A stretch of DNA of 64,000 nt from Clostridia bacterium (GTDB taxonomy: Bacteria; Bacillota; Clostridia; Oscillospirales; CAG-272). How positions within the stretch are numbered: position 1 is the first letter of the stretch; each line of letters starts with the position of its first letter. Position numbers and translations under genes: made by a program. The stretch lies in assembly GCA_017420755.1 (NCBI GenBank), contig JAFQOG010000029.1, positions 124,001-188,000 of the forward strand, read 5' to 3'. This document shows positions 50,528 through 59,303 of the stretch, in pieces. Below the pieces are notes generated by a model. The model did not search any database. It was not told the origin of the DNA and worked only from the letters and a program-made list of their open reading frames with translations.

Positions 50528-51779
50528 TTCTAATTCCTTCTCTTTCTAAAGAATCAACAGATGCACCAATTGTGCCATCTGTCATTTTGATTATAATTTT
50601 ATCGTTTATTTCTAATTCGTTTGTACCCTTTATGACATTTCCGTCAGAGTCATAAATTGCACCATAACCTCTTGCAAGAACACTAAGAGGGCTTAACGCA
50701 TCAAGCTGTGCACTAACTTTTGCGAGCTTATATCTTAACTCTGTTGTTCTTTTGGTAATTGCATCTGTCATATTTTCGGCAATTGTCAAAAGTTGCATTC
50801 TTTTGGTGTCAAAAAGCACTTGTGGACTTTTTAGCACCTTGCTTTCTTTTAATGTCAAAACTAGCTCTTTATAATTTTCGATTTTTCTCGTTATCGCAGA
50901 AAAAGCTCGAGAAAAGCAAATCGAAATTCTATTTTTAAGCTCCAAAATATTAGGTGTTGCAATTTCGGCTGCGTGAGATGGAGTTGCAGCACGAAAATCA
51001 GCAACAAAATCACAAATTGTAAAATCTATTTCATGTCCAACAGCAGAAATTACGGGTATTGTACAGTTATAAATCGCTCTTGCGAGTCTTTCGTCATTAA
51101 ATGCCCACAAATCCTCAACTGAGCCACCTCCACGGCCAATAATTATTAGGTCAACATTTTGTAGTAAATTAAAATACTCTATTGCCCTTGTTAGCTCCTC
51201 GGGAGCATTCACGCCCTGAACTGCTGATGGAAACAAAATCAAGGAAACAGACGGGCATCTCTTTTTTGCAACCTTGATAATATCTCTTACAGCTGCGCCG
51301 GTAGGAGATGTTATTATTCCAATTTTACTTGGAAGCTTAGGGATTTCCTTTTTGTGCTCTGCATCAAACAAGCCCTCTGCGCTGAGCTTAGCCTTTAACT
51401 GTTCAAAGGCTAAATACAAAGCTCCCAAGCCCTCAGGCTCCATAGAATCAACATAAAGCTGATACGAGCCTAGCTTTTCGTAAACGCCAAGTCTTGCATG
51501 AATTAAAACCTTCATTCCGTTTTCGGGTTTAAAGCGAATTTTTGACGCATACGCCCTAAACATAACCGCCTTAATTTCACTCGACTCATCCTTTAAGGTA
51601 AAATACATATGTCCGCTTGAATGGTGCTTAAAATTAGAAATTTCAGCGCTAACATATATATCCTGTAATTGCATCTCCTCTTCTAAAAGAGATTTTACAT
51701 ATTCGTTTACCCAAGTAATCGTTTTAGGCTCTGGCATCAAAGGATTTCCATTTTCATCAAATCTATATGATACGGCCAT
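50517..51779 (-). CDS. xseA: Exodeoxyribonuclease VII large subunit
   Basis: Processive single-strand exonuclease subunit. 420 residues: N-terminal OB domain (VSAEISNFKHHSSGHMYFTLKD, shortened: ISNFKHHSSGHMYFTLKD), catalytic region ITSPTGAAVRDI, GRGGGSVEDLWAFNDE and ISAVGHEIDFTICDF, and C-terminal coiled coil and tail. GAGGA precedes the ATG. One base from the TsaD-like gene upstream. Confidence 0.96.
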   Translation of the reverse strand: MAVSYRFDENGNPLMPEPKTITWVNEYVKSLLEEEMQLQDIYVSAEISNFKHHSSGHMYFTLKDESSEIKAVMFRAYASKIRFKPENGMKVLIHARLGVYEKLGSYQLYVDSMEPEGLGALYLAFEQLKAKLSAEGLFDAEHKKEIPKLPSKIGIITSPTGAAVRDIIKVAKKRCPSVSLILFPSAVQGVNAPEELTRAIEYFNLLQNVDLIIIGRGGGSVEDLWAFNDERLARAIYNCTIPVISAVGHEIDFTICDFVADFRAATPSHAAEIATPNILELKNRISICFSRAFSAITRKIENYKELVLTLKESKVLKSPQVLFDTKRMQLLTIAENMTDAITKRTTELRYKLAKVSAQLDALSPLSVLARGYGAIYDSDGNVIKGTNELEINDKIIIKMTDGTIGASVDSLEREGIRNAN

Positions 51780-51780
51780 A

Positions 51781-52731
51781 TTATTCCTCTTCTATTAAAT
51801 ATTGCTCTCTTGCAAGCAACGCAATTCCCGATGCATTATCTGAGCTAAATTCGGGCGTTGCAAAATAAACATTCTCAAATTTAGAATTTAATCTTTCTTT
51901 AATTATAGAATTACTCATAACGCCACCAGCATATACAATTGGCGCTCCACCGAGAGCTTCTCTTAAATTTTCAGTCATTTTTTCAAGTGATTTTCCAATA
52001 AAATCAAGCGTATAAGCGCAAACAAGTGGTTTGTCGTTAGTTTTTTGATAAAGCTGTGTTGCGAGATTTTCAAGCCCTGATAGATTACATGAGGTTCCGT
52101 TTACAAAAATCTTTGGGCTTGGAATTTCCTTAGTATTTTCAAGCGCTAAGGCCTCCATGTGCCTTCCACAAGGAAAATCTAGTCCTAACATAACTCCTAT
52201 TCTATCTATTGCTTGTCCAGCGTGCAAGTCAACGCTTCCGCCAATCTGCTCTATTTTATAATAAGCGTTTTCTCTTTTTACCTTCAAAACCTCAGTTGTT
52301 CCACCTGAAACATGAAATGAAACAAACTCATCAAATATGGGACATTCGCTTGAATAAATCGCTGAGCGGATATGTCCTGCTTGGTGGGAAAATTTATATA
52401 TTTTAGCTCCAAAAAAAGCTGATAGCATTTGCGAAACTGCCTCACCGGTTAAAAAGCAAGGCATATATGAGCCTTGCGTATCTCTTGGAAAAGCCGAATA
52501 ACCTATTGCGATAATTTCAAGATCCCGACAGTTATCTCTTATCATATCAGCAACAAGAGTTAAATTTTTTATATGAGCAAAGACTGCATCACTTTGACGC
52601 AGTCCTCTCTCTCCCTTTGATACAGGAAGTAGAATTTTAAAATTATGCAAAATCACGCCACTTTCGCTTGAAATAGCACATGATGTGGTGTAATTGCTAG
52701 TATCAATACCTACAAATACTCTTTTTTTCAT
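51781..52731 (-). CDS. Divergent TsaD/Kae1-like protein (ASKHA fold)
   Basis: A 316-residue relative of TsaD, the enzyme for t6A37 in tRNA. GIDTSNYTTSCAI at the start, the metal-binding H-x3-H in HQAGHIRSA, SFHVSGGTTEVL, and YAGGVMSNS are recognisable. But it is clearly diverged and shorter than standard TsaD (about 335-350). This paralogue is typically found beside nusB/xseA in Clostridia, and its role is unknown. A separate canonical TsaD is expected elsewhere. The RBS is weak. Located three bases from nusB. Confidence 0.75.
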   Translation of the reverse strand: MKKRVFVGIDTSNYTTSCAISSESGVILHNFKILLPVSKGERGLRQSDAVFAHIKNLTLVADMIRDNCRDLEIIAIGYSAFPRDTQGSYMPCFLTGEAVSQMLSAFFGAKIYKFSHQAGHIRSAIYSSECPIFDEFVSFHVSGGTTEVLKVKRENAYYKIEQIGGSVDLHAGQAIDRIGVMLGLDFPCGRHMEALALENTKEIPSPKIFVNGTSCNLSGLENLATQLYQKTNDKPLVCAYTLDFIGKSLEKMTENLREALGGAPIVYAGGVMSNSIIKERLNSKFENVYFATPEFSSDNASGIALLAREQYLIEEE

Positions 52732-52733
52732 AT

Positions 52734-53135
52734 TTATAAGCTTCTTGATATATTGTTAAGAACGCCATTGATATAAGATGAAGCACCATCCTCACCATAT
52801 TCCTTTGCAAGCTCTACTGCTTCATTTATAGAAATAGGAGCAGGAAGAGATAAATATTTCATCTCATATACGCTAACTCTTAAAATTGATAATGTAATCT
52901 TAGATAAACGATTGATGCTCCAGCTTTTTAGATTTGCGCTAATAATTTCATCGATAGCATCAATGTTTTCGCAAATTCCTAAAAATTCGCCCTTTACGGT
53001 TTCTTCCTCGTCATCCTCACAACAAAAATTATCGTAAGCATCATTATAGTATTGCTCGGGAGCAATTTCTTTGTTGAAATTATATCCAAAAACCAATCCG
53101 AGCACATATGATCTAACTTTTCTTTTTCCTAGCAT
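52734..53135 (-). CDS. nusB: Transcription antitermination protein NusB
   Basis: A 133-residue helical protein that binds boxA RNA with S10 in rRNA antitermination. LSKITLSILRVSVYEMKYL and PISINEAVELAKEYGEDGASSYINGVLNNI are the NusB signatures. The N-terminal part is acidic and diverged (CCEDDEEETV). ATG 53135 has ATGAGGT upstream; that ATG at 53147 forms part of the binding site. First gene of nusB-tsaD-like-xseA-xseB-ispA-tlyA-argR-recN. Confidence 0.88.
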   Translation of the reverse strand: MLGKRKVRSYVLGLVFGYNFNKEIAPEQYYNDAYDNFCCEDDEEETVKGEFLGICENIDAIDEIISANLKSWSINRLSKITLSILRVSVYEMKYLSLPAPISINEAVELAKEYGEDGASSYINGVLNNISRSL

Positions 53136-53274
53136 CTTTAACCTCATAAAAGAATTTTAATATTTATTCACTTATATTATATATTTTTGTATTATTAAAG
53201 TCAAGTGAAAATATTCATTTTTTATGCATATTTTCATTTTATTTGCAATATGTCGCTTTTTTTGCTCAAATTGC

Positions 53275-53303
53275 TTGAAAAAGATGTTTATATATGATAT
53301 GAT
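53275..53303 (+). promoter_or_regulatory. Promoter of the multi-pass membrane protein gene
   Basis: TTGAAA (53275-53280), 17-base spacer, TATGAT (53298-53303). Confidence 0.65.
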
Positions 53304-53333
53304 TTATATAGATTTTTTAAAAGGAGTAAATGC

Positions 53334-53945
53334 ATGGAAAATAAAAATTTAATACTTAAAATGCTGTTTTTCACATGCATTTTATTTGCACCTCTTACCT
53401 TTGTTCTCGATATCCTTATAGGATTTATTGTTTCAAATACCTCTCTTTTGAGCCTTGGTGCAACCTTTGTTATATTGATAATAGATTTTGCCATATCGGC
53501 CTTTATCATAATTTTAAGAGAAAATCCGCCAAAAATCCTTCAAGGCCCCAAGCTATTTTATTATTCATGTGGATTTTACACTCTTTTAACCGTTTTATTA
53601 AAGGTTATAGTTACAATTGTAAACCTATCTCAAAAAATTGTATGGAATACAACTGTATTTTCAATAATTTTAATTTTCGCCTTCTCTTTAAGCATTTCAT
53701 CTTGCATTTTATATTTAAAGCCGAAATCTAACATTTTAAAAATTACGATATATTTTCTTGTGATTGGTGTTTGTTATTATTTATTGACCATTACAATAGG
53801 CGCACTCGATGTAGGAAATAATCTAATTTTGATTTTAAGCTCTTATGTCGCTATATTCGCTATTGTTACTATCATAATCACGCTTATAAAAGCTCATAAA
53901 AAGAAAAAGGAGCTTGATAGCAAGCCATATCAAAAGCAATTTTAA
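53334..53945 (+). CDS. Multi-pass membrane protein of unknown function
   Basis: A 203-residue protein with about six hydrophobic segments and a short basic/polar C-terminal tail (KAHKKKKELDSK). AGGAG lies upstream of the ATG. No family signature that I recognise; lone + strand gene in a minus-strand region, with its own promoter and terminator. Confidence 0.6.
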   Translation: MENKNLILKMLFFTCILFAPLTFVLDILIGFIVSNTSLLSLGATFVILIIDFAISAFIIILRENPPKILQGPKLFYYSCGFYTLLTVLLKVIVTIVNLSQKIVWNTTVFSIILIFAFSLSISSCILYLKPKSNILKITIYFLVIGVCYYLLTITIGALDVGNNLILILSSYVAIFAIVTIIITLIKAHKKKKELDSKPYQKQF

Positions 53946-53954
53946 CAAAAATAA

Positions 53955-53988
53955 TTAAAGCAAGCGCTTTTGCGCTTGCTTTTTTGAA
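53955..53988 (+). terminator. Terminator after the membrane protein gene
   Basis: AAAGCAAGCGC, short loop, GCGCTTGCTTT, T run. Confidence 0.9.
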
Positions 53989-53990
53989 TG

Positions 53991-54020
53991 AAAAAAGGAC
54001 TGCAAAATGCAGTCCTTTTG
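53991..54020 (-). terminator. Terminator after rpsU
   Basis: Minus strand: AAAGGACTGC, five-base loop, GCAGTCCTTT and T run. Confidence 0.88.
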
Positions 54021-54039
54021 AAGTTTTGAGAATTACAAA

Positions 54040-54216
54040 TTACTTGAATTTGCGCTTTCTTGCTGCTTCAGATTTCTTCTTTCTTTTTACACTTGGTTTC
54101 TCGTAGTGCTCTCTCTTACGAAGCTCCATAAGAACTCCGCTTCTAGCGCATTGACGCTTAAATCTACGAAGAGCGCTGTCGAGTGTTTCGTTTTCTTTTA
54201 CTCTGATTTCTGCCAT
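54040..54216 (-). CDS. rpsU: 30S ribosomal protein S21
   Basis: A 58-residue basic protein: [20 protein letters not shown], then the Cys/Arg-rich middle and [14 protein letters not shown] tail, a full match to bS21. It helps mRNA start-site recognition on the small subunit. GGGAGGG (nine bases before the ATG) gives a strong site. It is a short gene that is easily overlooked. It has its own perfect promoter (54266-54294) and a terminator. Confidence 0.96.
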   Translation of the reverse strand: MAEIRVKENETLDSALRRFKRQCARSGVLMELRKREHYEKPSVKRKKKSEAARKRKFK

Positions 54217-54265
54217 CTATATCCCTCCCCCCGCGTGTAAGCAAAGAGAATTAAATCTCTATAGT

Positions 54266-54294
54266 ATTATATTACAACTATTGTTGCTTGTCAA
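54266..54294 (-). promoter_or_regulatory. Perfect sigma-A promoter of rpsU
   Basis: Minus strand: TTGACA (54294-54289), 17-base spacer, TATAAT (54271-54266). Confidence 0.88.
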
Positions 54295-54324
54295 TAGAAA
54301 TTTTATAATTTTCTAAAAAAATTA

Positions 54325-56760
54325 TTATTTTATTACGATATTTACTATTTTTCCCGGAACATAGATTTCCTTAACAATAGTTTTATCTGAAATAAATTCA
54401 GCAACCTTCGGCTCAGCCTTAGCAAGCGCAATAGCCGTTTCCTTATCTGAGCTCTTATCAATAACTATTGTGCCTCTTAACTTTCCATTTACCTGAACCG
54501 CTATTGTTACTGCGCTATCAATAGTCTTTGACTCGTCATACTTCGGCCAGCTTTCGTAAGCGATTGTATCGTTGTGACCTAAAATAGACCAAATTTCCTC
54601 ACCAATATGAGGACAGATGCAGGATATCATTTTTATGAAGCCCTCAGCATATTCTCTTGGACACTTGCCTTCCTTATAAACAGCATTCACAAATATCATC
54701 ATTTGAGATATAGCTGTGTTAAAAGCAAGCTTTTCAAAGTCATCAGTTACCTTTTTAACGGTCTTATGATAGATTTTTTCAAGCTCCTCACATTCGCCAT
54801 CAATTATGTTCTCCGCCTCTGTAAAGAACGCCCAAACTCTATTTAAGAAACGCTTAGCACCTTCAACTCCCGCATCGCTCCATGGCTTAGACACCTCAAG
54901 AGGTCCCATGAACATTTCATATAGGCGAAGTGTATCCGCGCCATAATCACGAACTACATCGCTTGGGTTTACAACAAATTCAGGGAAACGCTTACCCATT
55001 TTGATACCGTTTGCGCCTAGAATCATACCTTGGTGAACAAGCTTTTTAAATGGCTCCTTGGTAGGTGCAAGTCCCTTGCTATAAAGATATCTGTTCCAAA
55101 TTCTTGAATACATAAGATGTCCAACCGCATGCTCCGGACCACCAATATAAAGGTCAACGGGCATCCAGTGCTTAAGTAGCTCTTGATTTGCGAATTCATC
55201 GCTATTATGTGTATCAATGTAGCGTAAGAAATACCAGCTAGAACCTGCAGAGCCCGGCATTGTAGAGGTTTCTCTTGTGCCTACAACACCATTTTTATTA
55301 TATTTTTTCCACTCTGTCGCGTTTTCAAGAGGCGCTTTTCCATTTACGCCCTTATAATTTTCAAGCTCCGGAAGAACTAATGGTAGCTCCTCGTCGTCAA
55401 GAACATGAATTGAGCCATCGTCACAATGAACAACAGGAACCGGCTCTCCCCAATAACGCTGTCTTGCAAAAATCCACTCTCTAAAATGGTAATTAACAGT
55501 TCTCTTTGCAACACCCATTTTTTCAAGCTTGGAGGTGATAGCCTCCTTCGCCTCTTCAACAGTAAGTCCGGAAAATTCCTCGGAATTTATTAGTCTATAA
55601 CCGCGTCCTAGATATTCGCCCTTTTCAAACGCCTTTTCCGAAACATCAACATGACCTAGCGCATCATCACCATCAATTACTTGAATCATATCAATTCCGT
55701 GTGCGATAGCATACTCAAAATCGCGCTGATCGTGTGATGGAACTGCCATTACAGCGCCTGTACCGTAATTTGCAAGAACGAAATCACCGATAAACATTCT
55801 TACTTCCTTACCGTTTACAGGATTGATGCAGGTTACGCCCTTAAGCTCGCAACCAGATTTGGTCTTATTGAGCTCTGTTCTGTCCATATCATTTTTCTTT
55901 AAGGTTTCGTTAATGTAGGCTTGTACCTCTTCCTTATTCTCAATTCTTGACATAAGGCCCTTTACAACATCTCCGTCAGGAGCAAGAACCATAAATGTGA
56001 TACCATAAATGGTTTCAATACAGGTTGTAAAGATAGAAAACTCTCCACCGCCAACAATTTTAAAGGTAACCTCAACGCCTGTTGATTTTCCTATCCAGTT
56101 TTTTTGCATAAGCTTGGTGGATTCTGGCCAATCGATTTCGTCAAGTCCCTCTAAAAGCTCCTCGGCAAAGGCAGGCTGATTAATAACCCATTGCTTCATG
56201 TTTTTTCTAACAACGGGATAACCGCCACGCTCGGACTTGCCATCAATTACCTCATCATTTGATAGAACTGTTCCAAGCTCCTCGCACCAGTTTACAGGCA
56301 TATCAATGTATTGAGCATATCCATCAAGATACAATTGCTTAAAGATCCACTGTGTCCATTTATAGAACTCAGGATCACTTGTAGCGATCATTTTGCTCCA
56401 ATCATAGTCAAAGCCTAGCTCCTTAAGCTGCTTTGAGAAGGTTTTTATGTTCTCTTGCGTAAAGCCATTTGGATGATTTCCTGTATTTACCGCATATTGC
56501 TCTGCAGGAAGTCCAAATGAATCATATCCCATAGGGTGAAGAACATTATAGCCCTGCATTCTTTTCATTCTAGAAACAATGTCGGTCGCCGTATAACCCT
56601 CTGGATGACCTGCATGAAGTCCTACGCCTGATGGGTATGGGAACATATCCAGTGCATAAAATTTAGGCTTAGAAAAGTCCCAAACATCTGTTTTAAAGGT
56701 TTGATTCTTTTCCCAATATTCTTGCCATTTCTTTTCAATTGATAAATAGTCGTACTTCAT
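54325..56760 (-). CDS. leuS: Leucyl-tRNA synthetase
   Basis: Class I synthetase of 811 residues: FPYPSGVGLHAGHPEGYTATD (the HIGH-type motif HAGH, near residue 50; shown shortened as GLHAGHPEGYT), the CP1 editing domain (about 220-410), then WYFLRYID and GPEHAVGHLMYSRIW, and a C-terminal anticodon-binding region. The KMSKS loop reads KMGKR (about residue 590; GIKMGKRFPEFVVNP), a variant of the usual KMSKS found in some bacterial LeuRS. The ATG is supported by GAGAGG. First in a leuS-rsfS-yqeK-nadD order, typical for Firmicutes. Confidence 0.95.
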   Translation of the reverse strand: MKYDYLSIEKKWQEYWEKNQTFKTDVWDFSKPKFYALDMFPYPSGVGLHAGHPEGYTATDIVSRMKRMQGYNVLHPMGYDSFGLPAEQYAVNTGNHPNGFTQENIKTFSKQLKELGFDYDWSKMIATSDPEFYKWTQWIFKQLYLDGYAQYIDMPVNWCEELGTVLSNDEVIDGKSERGGYPVVRKNMKQWVINQPAFAEELLEGLDEIDWPESTKLMQKNWIGKSTGVEVTFKIVGGGEFSIFTTCIETIYGITFMVLAPDGDVVKGLMSRIENKEEVQAYINETLKKNDMDRTELNKTKSGCELKGVTCINPVNGKEVRMFIGDFVLANYGTGAVMAVPSHDQRDFEYAIAHGIDMIQVIDGDDALGHVDVSEKAFEKGEYLGRGYRLINSEEFSGLTVEEAKEAITSKLEKMGVAKRTVNYHFREWIFARQRYWGEPVPVVHCDDGSIHVLDDEELPLVLPELENYKGVNGKAPLENATEWKKYNKNGVVGTRETSTMPGSAGSSWYFLRYIDTHNSDEFANQELLKHWMPVDLYIGGPEHAVGHLMYSRIWNRYLYSKGLAPTKEPFKKLVHQGMILGANGIKMGKRFPEFVVNPSDVVRDYGADTLRLYEMFMGPLEVSKPWSDAGVEGAKRFLNRVWAFFTEAENIIDGECEELEKIYHKTVKKVTDDFEKLAFNTAISQMMIFVNAVYKEGKCPREYAEGFIKMISCICPHIGEEIWSILGHNDTIAYESWPKYDESKTIDSAVTIAVQVNGKLRGTIVIDKSSDKETAIALAKAEPKVAEFISDKTIVKEIYVPGKIVNIVIK

Positions 56761-56775
56761 TTTAAGCCTCTCAAA

Positions 56776-57174
56776 TTATGAATTCAAAATTTTATTAATA
56801 TCTATTTCTTCACAGTCAGCCCATAATCTATCAAGCTTATAAAACTCTCTTGCTGATTGAGAAAATATATGAATAATAACATCGTTACAGTCAACAACCT
56901 TCCAATCGTCAGCATTTGAGCCATCAAGTCTTATATCAGGAACACCTGCGATTCCAAGACGATATTCAGTCTCGTCAGCTAGAGTTTTCACTTGTGTTGT
57001 GGAATTACCTGTGCAAATTACAAAATAGTCAGCAATTATTGTTTTGGTGTCAATTTTTAATATCTTTATATCATCTGCCTTCTTGCTATCTAGAATTTTA
57101 ACCGCAAGGAATGCAATCTCCTCGGATGTCGCATTCGCTAGGCAACCCTCTTTAATTCCTAAAATATTCTCCAT
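56776..57174 (-). CDS. rsfS: Ribosome silencing factor RsfS
   Basis: Binds L14 on the large subunit and blocks 70S formation under starvation. 132 residues with ADYFVICTGNSTTQVKTLAD, DDWKVVDCNDVIIHIFSQSAREFYKLDRLW (shortened: DVIIHIFSQSAREFY), the full RsfS signature. ATG 57174 has TAGGAGGTAAT upstream. Follows yqeK by eight bases. Confidence 0.95.
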   Translation of the reverse strand: MENILGIKEGCLANATSEEIAFLAVKILDSKKADDIKILKIDTKTIIADYFVICTGNSTTQVKTLADETEYRLGIAGVPDIRLDGSNADDWKVVDCNDVIIHIFSQSAREFYKLDRLWADCEEIDINKILNS

Positions 57175-57182
57175 ATTACCTC

Positions 57183-57809
57183 CTAAAAGCAATTTTTATT
57201 CTTTAAAAAATAATTTCTTGCTTTTATTGTATCAAGATCTATTCCTCTGCTTTCTTCTATGAGATTTTTTATTGTCATATCAAATGACAGAACCATCGTC
57301 ATACGAAGAATTTCCTTTTTTTGCTCAATTGTATCACATTTTTCAAGATTATTATAAAAGTACTCTCTTAACTTCACACAATCGGGGAAAGTCCTATTTT
57401 TTTCGATATAATCGGCCAAGTATATAATACTCTCGAAAAGCGTCATACCCTCTCTGCCTGTTGTATGATAATAAATCCCATAATAAATTTCATCATCAAC
57501 AACCTCACAGCCGAATTTTCTTCGAGCAAATTCACAGCCTGTTTTTGCGTGAAAAAGCTTGGACTCTATATTGTCAAAATCGACAGTTATTCCATACTCA
57601 TGACATAGCTGTATATGCTCCTCAACGCTTAACTCCTTGGTTATATCGTGAAGCAATCCGGCAACAGATAGCTCGTTTAGCTTTTCGGGAAGAAATATTG
57701 AACCCAAAGCACGAGCCTCCTCTTCAACGCCAAGCGTATGAGTAAGTCTTTTAGGCTTCATAAATGTGGCTATAATATCTCGTAGAGCCTTAATATCAAC
57801 TTCAATCAT
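57183..57809 (-). CDS. yqeK: HD-domain protein YqeK (Ap4A hydrolase)
   Basis: A 208-residue HD hydrolase. RLTHTLGVEEEA gives the first metal-binding His, GLLHDITKEL the HD pair, then HAKTGCEFA and YHTTGREGMTLFESIIYLADYIE (shortened: TLFESIIYLADYIE). YqeK relatives split symmetric Ap4A to two ADP. It starts inside the end of nadD (eight-base overlap) and sits before rsfS, the usual order. Confidence 0.92.
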   Translation of the reverse strand: MIEVDIKALRDIIATFMKPKRLTHTLGVEEEARALGSIFLPEKLNELSVAGLLHDITKELSVEEHIQLCHEYGITVDFDNIESKLFHAKTGCEFARRKFGCEVVDDEIYYGIYYHTTGREGMTLFESIIYLADYIEKNRTFPDCVKLREYFYNNLEKCDTIEQKKEILRMTMVLSFDMTIKNLIEESRGIDLDTIKARNYFLKNKNCF

Positions 57810-58410
57810 TTTTATATAAGCCTCTTTCCATAATAAATTCATATACCGATATAGGAATAAGCTCCTTTATTTTTGGATCATCTATTCCATTTCGAATATC
57901 GCTAGACGAAAGCTCGATAACATCTGCAACGATTTCAAGAATTTTTGCGCCATACAACGCCCTAAATTCCTGTATTTTAGTCTGAATTAAGCTATCATAA
58001 TATTGGTCGCTTTCGCGTCTAATATACACAATAGTAGCAGATCTAAAAATATATTCAAAATCGTACCATTCATCAAGAGTTACGAGCATATCTGTTCCAC
58101 AGAGGAGAAAAATTTCCTTCGCTCCTTGCGCTTTAAAATAACGCAAGGTATCAGCTGTATAGCTTTTTCCGGAGCGCTCAAGTTCTATTCTTGAAAGCTC
58201 TATTTTATCAGAAATTTCGGAAAATGCAAGCCTTGCCATTTCGTATCGATCGTCACCACTAACACTTGACTCTCTTTGCTTGTGTGGTGGGATTGATGTT
58301 GGAATTACATATAGCTTGTCCATTTGAATGGCATTAACAAAGCTTTTACAAGCATTTACATGCCCATTGTGAGGTGGGTCAAAGGTTCCACCATAAATTC
58401 CTATTTTCAT
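57802..58410 (-). CDS. nadD: Nicotinate-nucleotide adenylyltransferase
   Basis: Makes deamido-NAD from nicotinate mononucleotide and ATP. 202 residues: nucleotidyltransferase start GIYGGTFDPPHNGHV with the (T/H)xGH motif, PTSIPPHK, and SSSDIRNGI near the C terminus (the SxTxxR-like motif is SSSDIR). It overlaps yhbY upstream and yqeK downstream. Confidence 0.95.
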   Translation of the reverse strand: MKIGIYGGTFDPPHNGHVNACKSFVNAIQMDKLYVIPTSIPPHKQRESSVSGDDRYEMARLAFSEISDKIELSRIELERSGKSYTADTLRYFKAQGAKEIFLLCGTDMLVTLDEWYDFEYIFRSATIVYIRRESDQYYDSLIQTKIQEFRALYGAKILEIVADVIELSSSDIRNGIDDPKIKELIPISVYEFIMERGLYKND

Positions 58411-58712
58411 CTTATCTTTTTTAAATCAATTTTTCTATTGCTCTCGTTTGAAGAAACCTTGAAAAGAACAATTTTCATTCCAATTGTTTGAACAACCTCG
58501 GCGTCTGTTTTTTGAGCGATAATTGTTGCGCTATCCTTTACAGATGTAGGACAGGTTTCAAGAATTTTAATTTTTATAAGCTCTCTTGCCTCTAATGCGT
58601 TACCAAGCTGAAAGCAAATTTCATCTGTAACACCACCCTTGCCTATTTGAAAAATAGTATCAAGATCAGAGGCTAACTTTTTTAAATATGCTCTTTGTTT
58701 ACTTGTCATCAT
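58407..58712 (-). CDS. yhbY: CRM-domain RNA-binding protein YhbY
   Basis: A 101-residue single CRM domain. TSKQRAYLKKLASDLDTIFQIGKGGVT contains the GxxG-like KGGV loop (shortened: FQIGKGGVTDEI), followed by LEARELIKIKIL and GMKIVLFKVS. Associates with pre-50S particles. Start ATG could be either of two tandem ATGs. Overlaps rdgB (14 bases) and nadD (four bases). Confidence 0.93.
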   Translation of the reverse strand: MMTSKQRAYLKKLASDLDTIFQIGKGGVTDEICFQLGNALEARELIKIKILETCPTSVKDSATIIAQKTDAEVVQTIGMKIVLFKVSSNESNRKIDLKKIR

Positions 58713-59301
58713 TTAATACCTGTGATAATTTTTCAATAAATTTTTGTGAAGCAAGAGCCCTATGGCTAACCTCGTTTTTCTTAGAAAGCTCTACCTCTGC
58801 AAAGGTTTTTCCGAATGGCTCATAATAAAATAATGGGTCATATCCAAAGCCACCATTTCCGTGTCTTTCGGTTAAAATTATTCCATGACATTCGCCACGA
58901 ACAACGAAATCTCCTACATGATCCGGAAATACGCATGCCATGGTGCAAACATATTTTGCAGAGCGATTATCCCTACCATTTAGCTTCTCCAACAATAAAT
59001 CATTGTTATCCTCGTCACTTCCACCGGAAAACCTAGCAGAATAAACGCCTGGAGCTCCGTCTAAGGCATCAACACAAAGCCCGGAATCGTCAGCAAAGCC
59101 AATATAGCCAAGGCTTGCAGGGACAGATGCCTTTGTTATGGCATTTTCCTCAAAGGTTTCACCCGTTTCAACTATATCGCCATAAAATCCAATGTCATCG
59201 AGGGACAAAACCTTAATTTTGCCCTCGAAGGCTTTTGTTAAAAGGACTTGAAACTCCTCTATTTTTTTCTTATTTCTAGAAGCAAGCACGATTTCTGTCA
59301 T
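58699..59301 (-). CDS. rdgB: XTP/dITP pyrophosphatase (RdgB/HAM1)
   Basis: Removes non-canonical purine nucleoside triphosphates. 200 residues: VLASRNKKKIEEF, GETFEENAITKA, ADDSGLCVDALDGAPGVYSARF (shortened: ADDSGLCVDALDGAPG), and GFGYDPLFYYEPFGKTFAE with SHRALA. Two bases from ftsY. The order ftsY-rdgB-yhbY-nadD-yqeK-rsfS suggests one long operon. Confidence 0.96.
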   Translation of the reverse strand: MTEIVLASRNKKKIEEFQVLLTKAFEGKIKVLSLDDIGFYGDIVETGETFEENAITKASVPASLGYIGFADDSGLCVDALDGAPGVYSARFSGGSDEDNNDLLLEKLNGRDNRSAKYVCTMACVFPDHVGDFVVRGECHGIILTERHGNGGFGYDPLFYYEPFGKTFAEVELSKKNEVSHRALASQKFIEKLSQVLNDDK

Positions 59302-59303
59302 AA

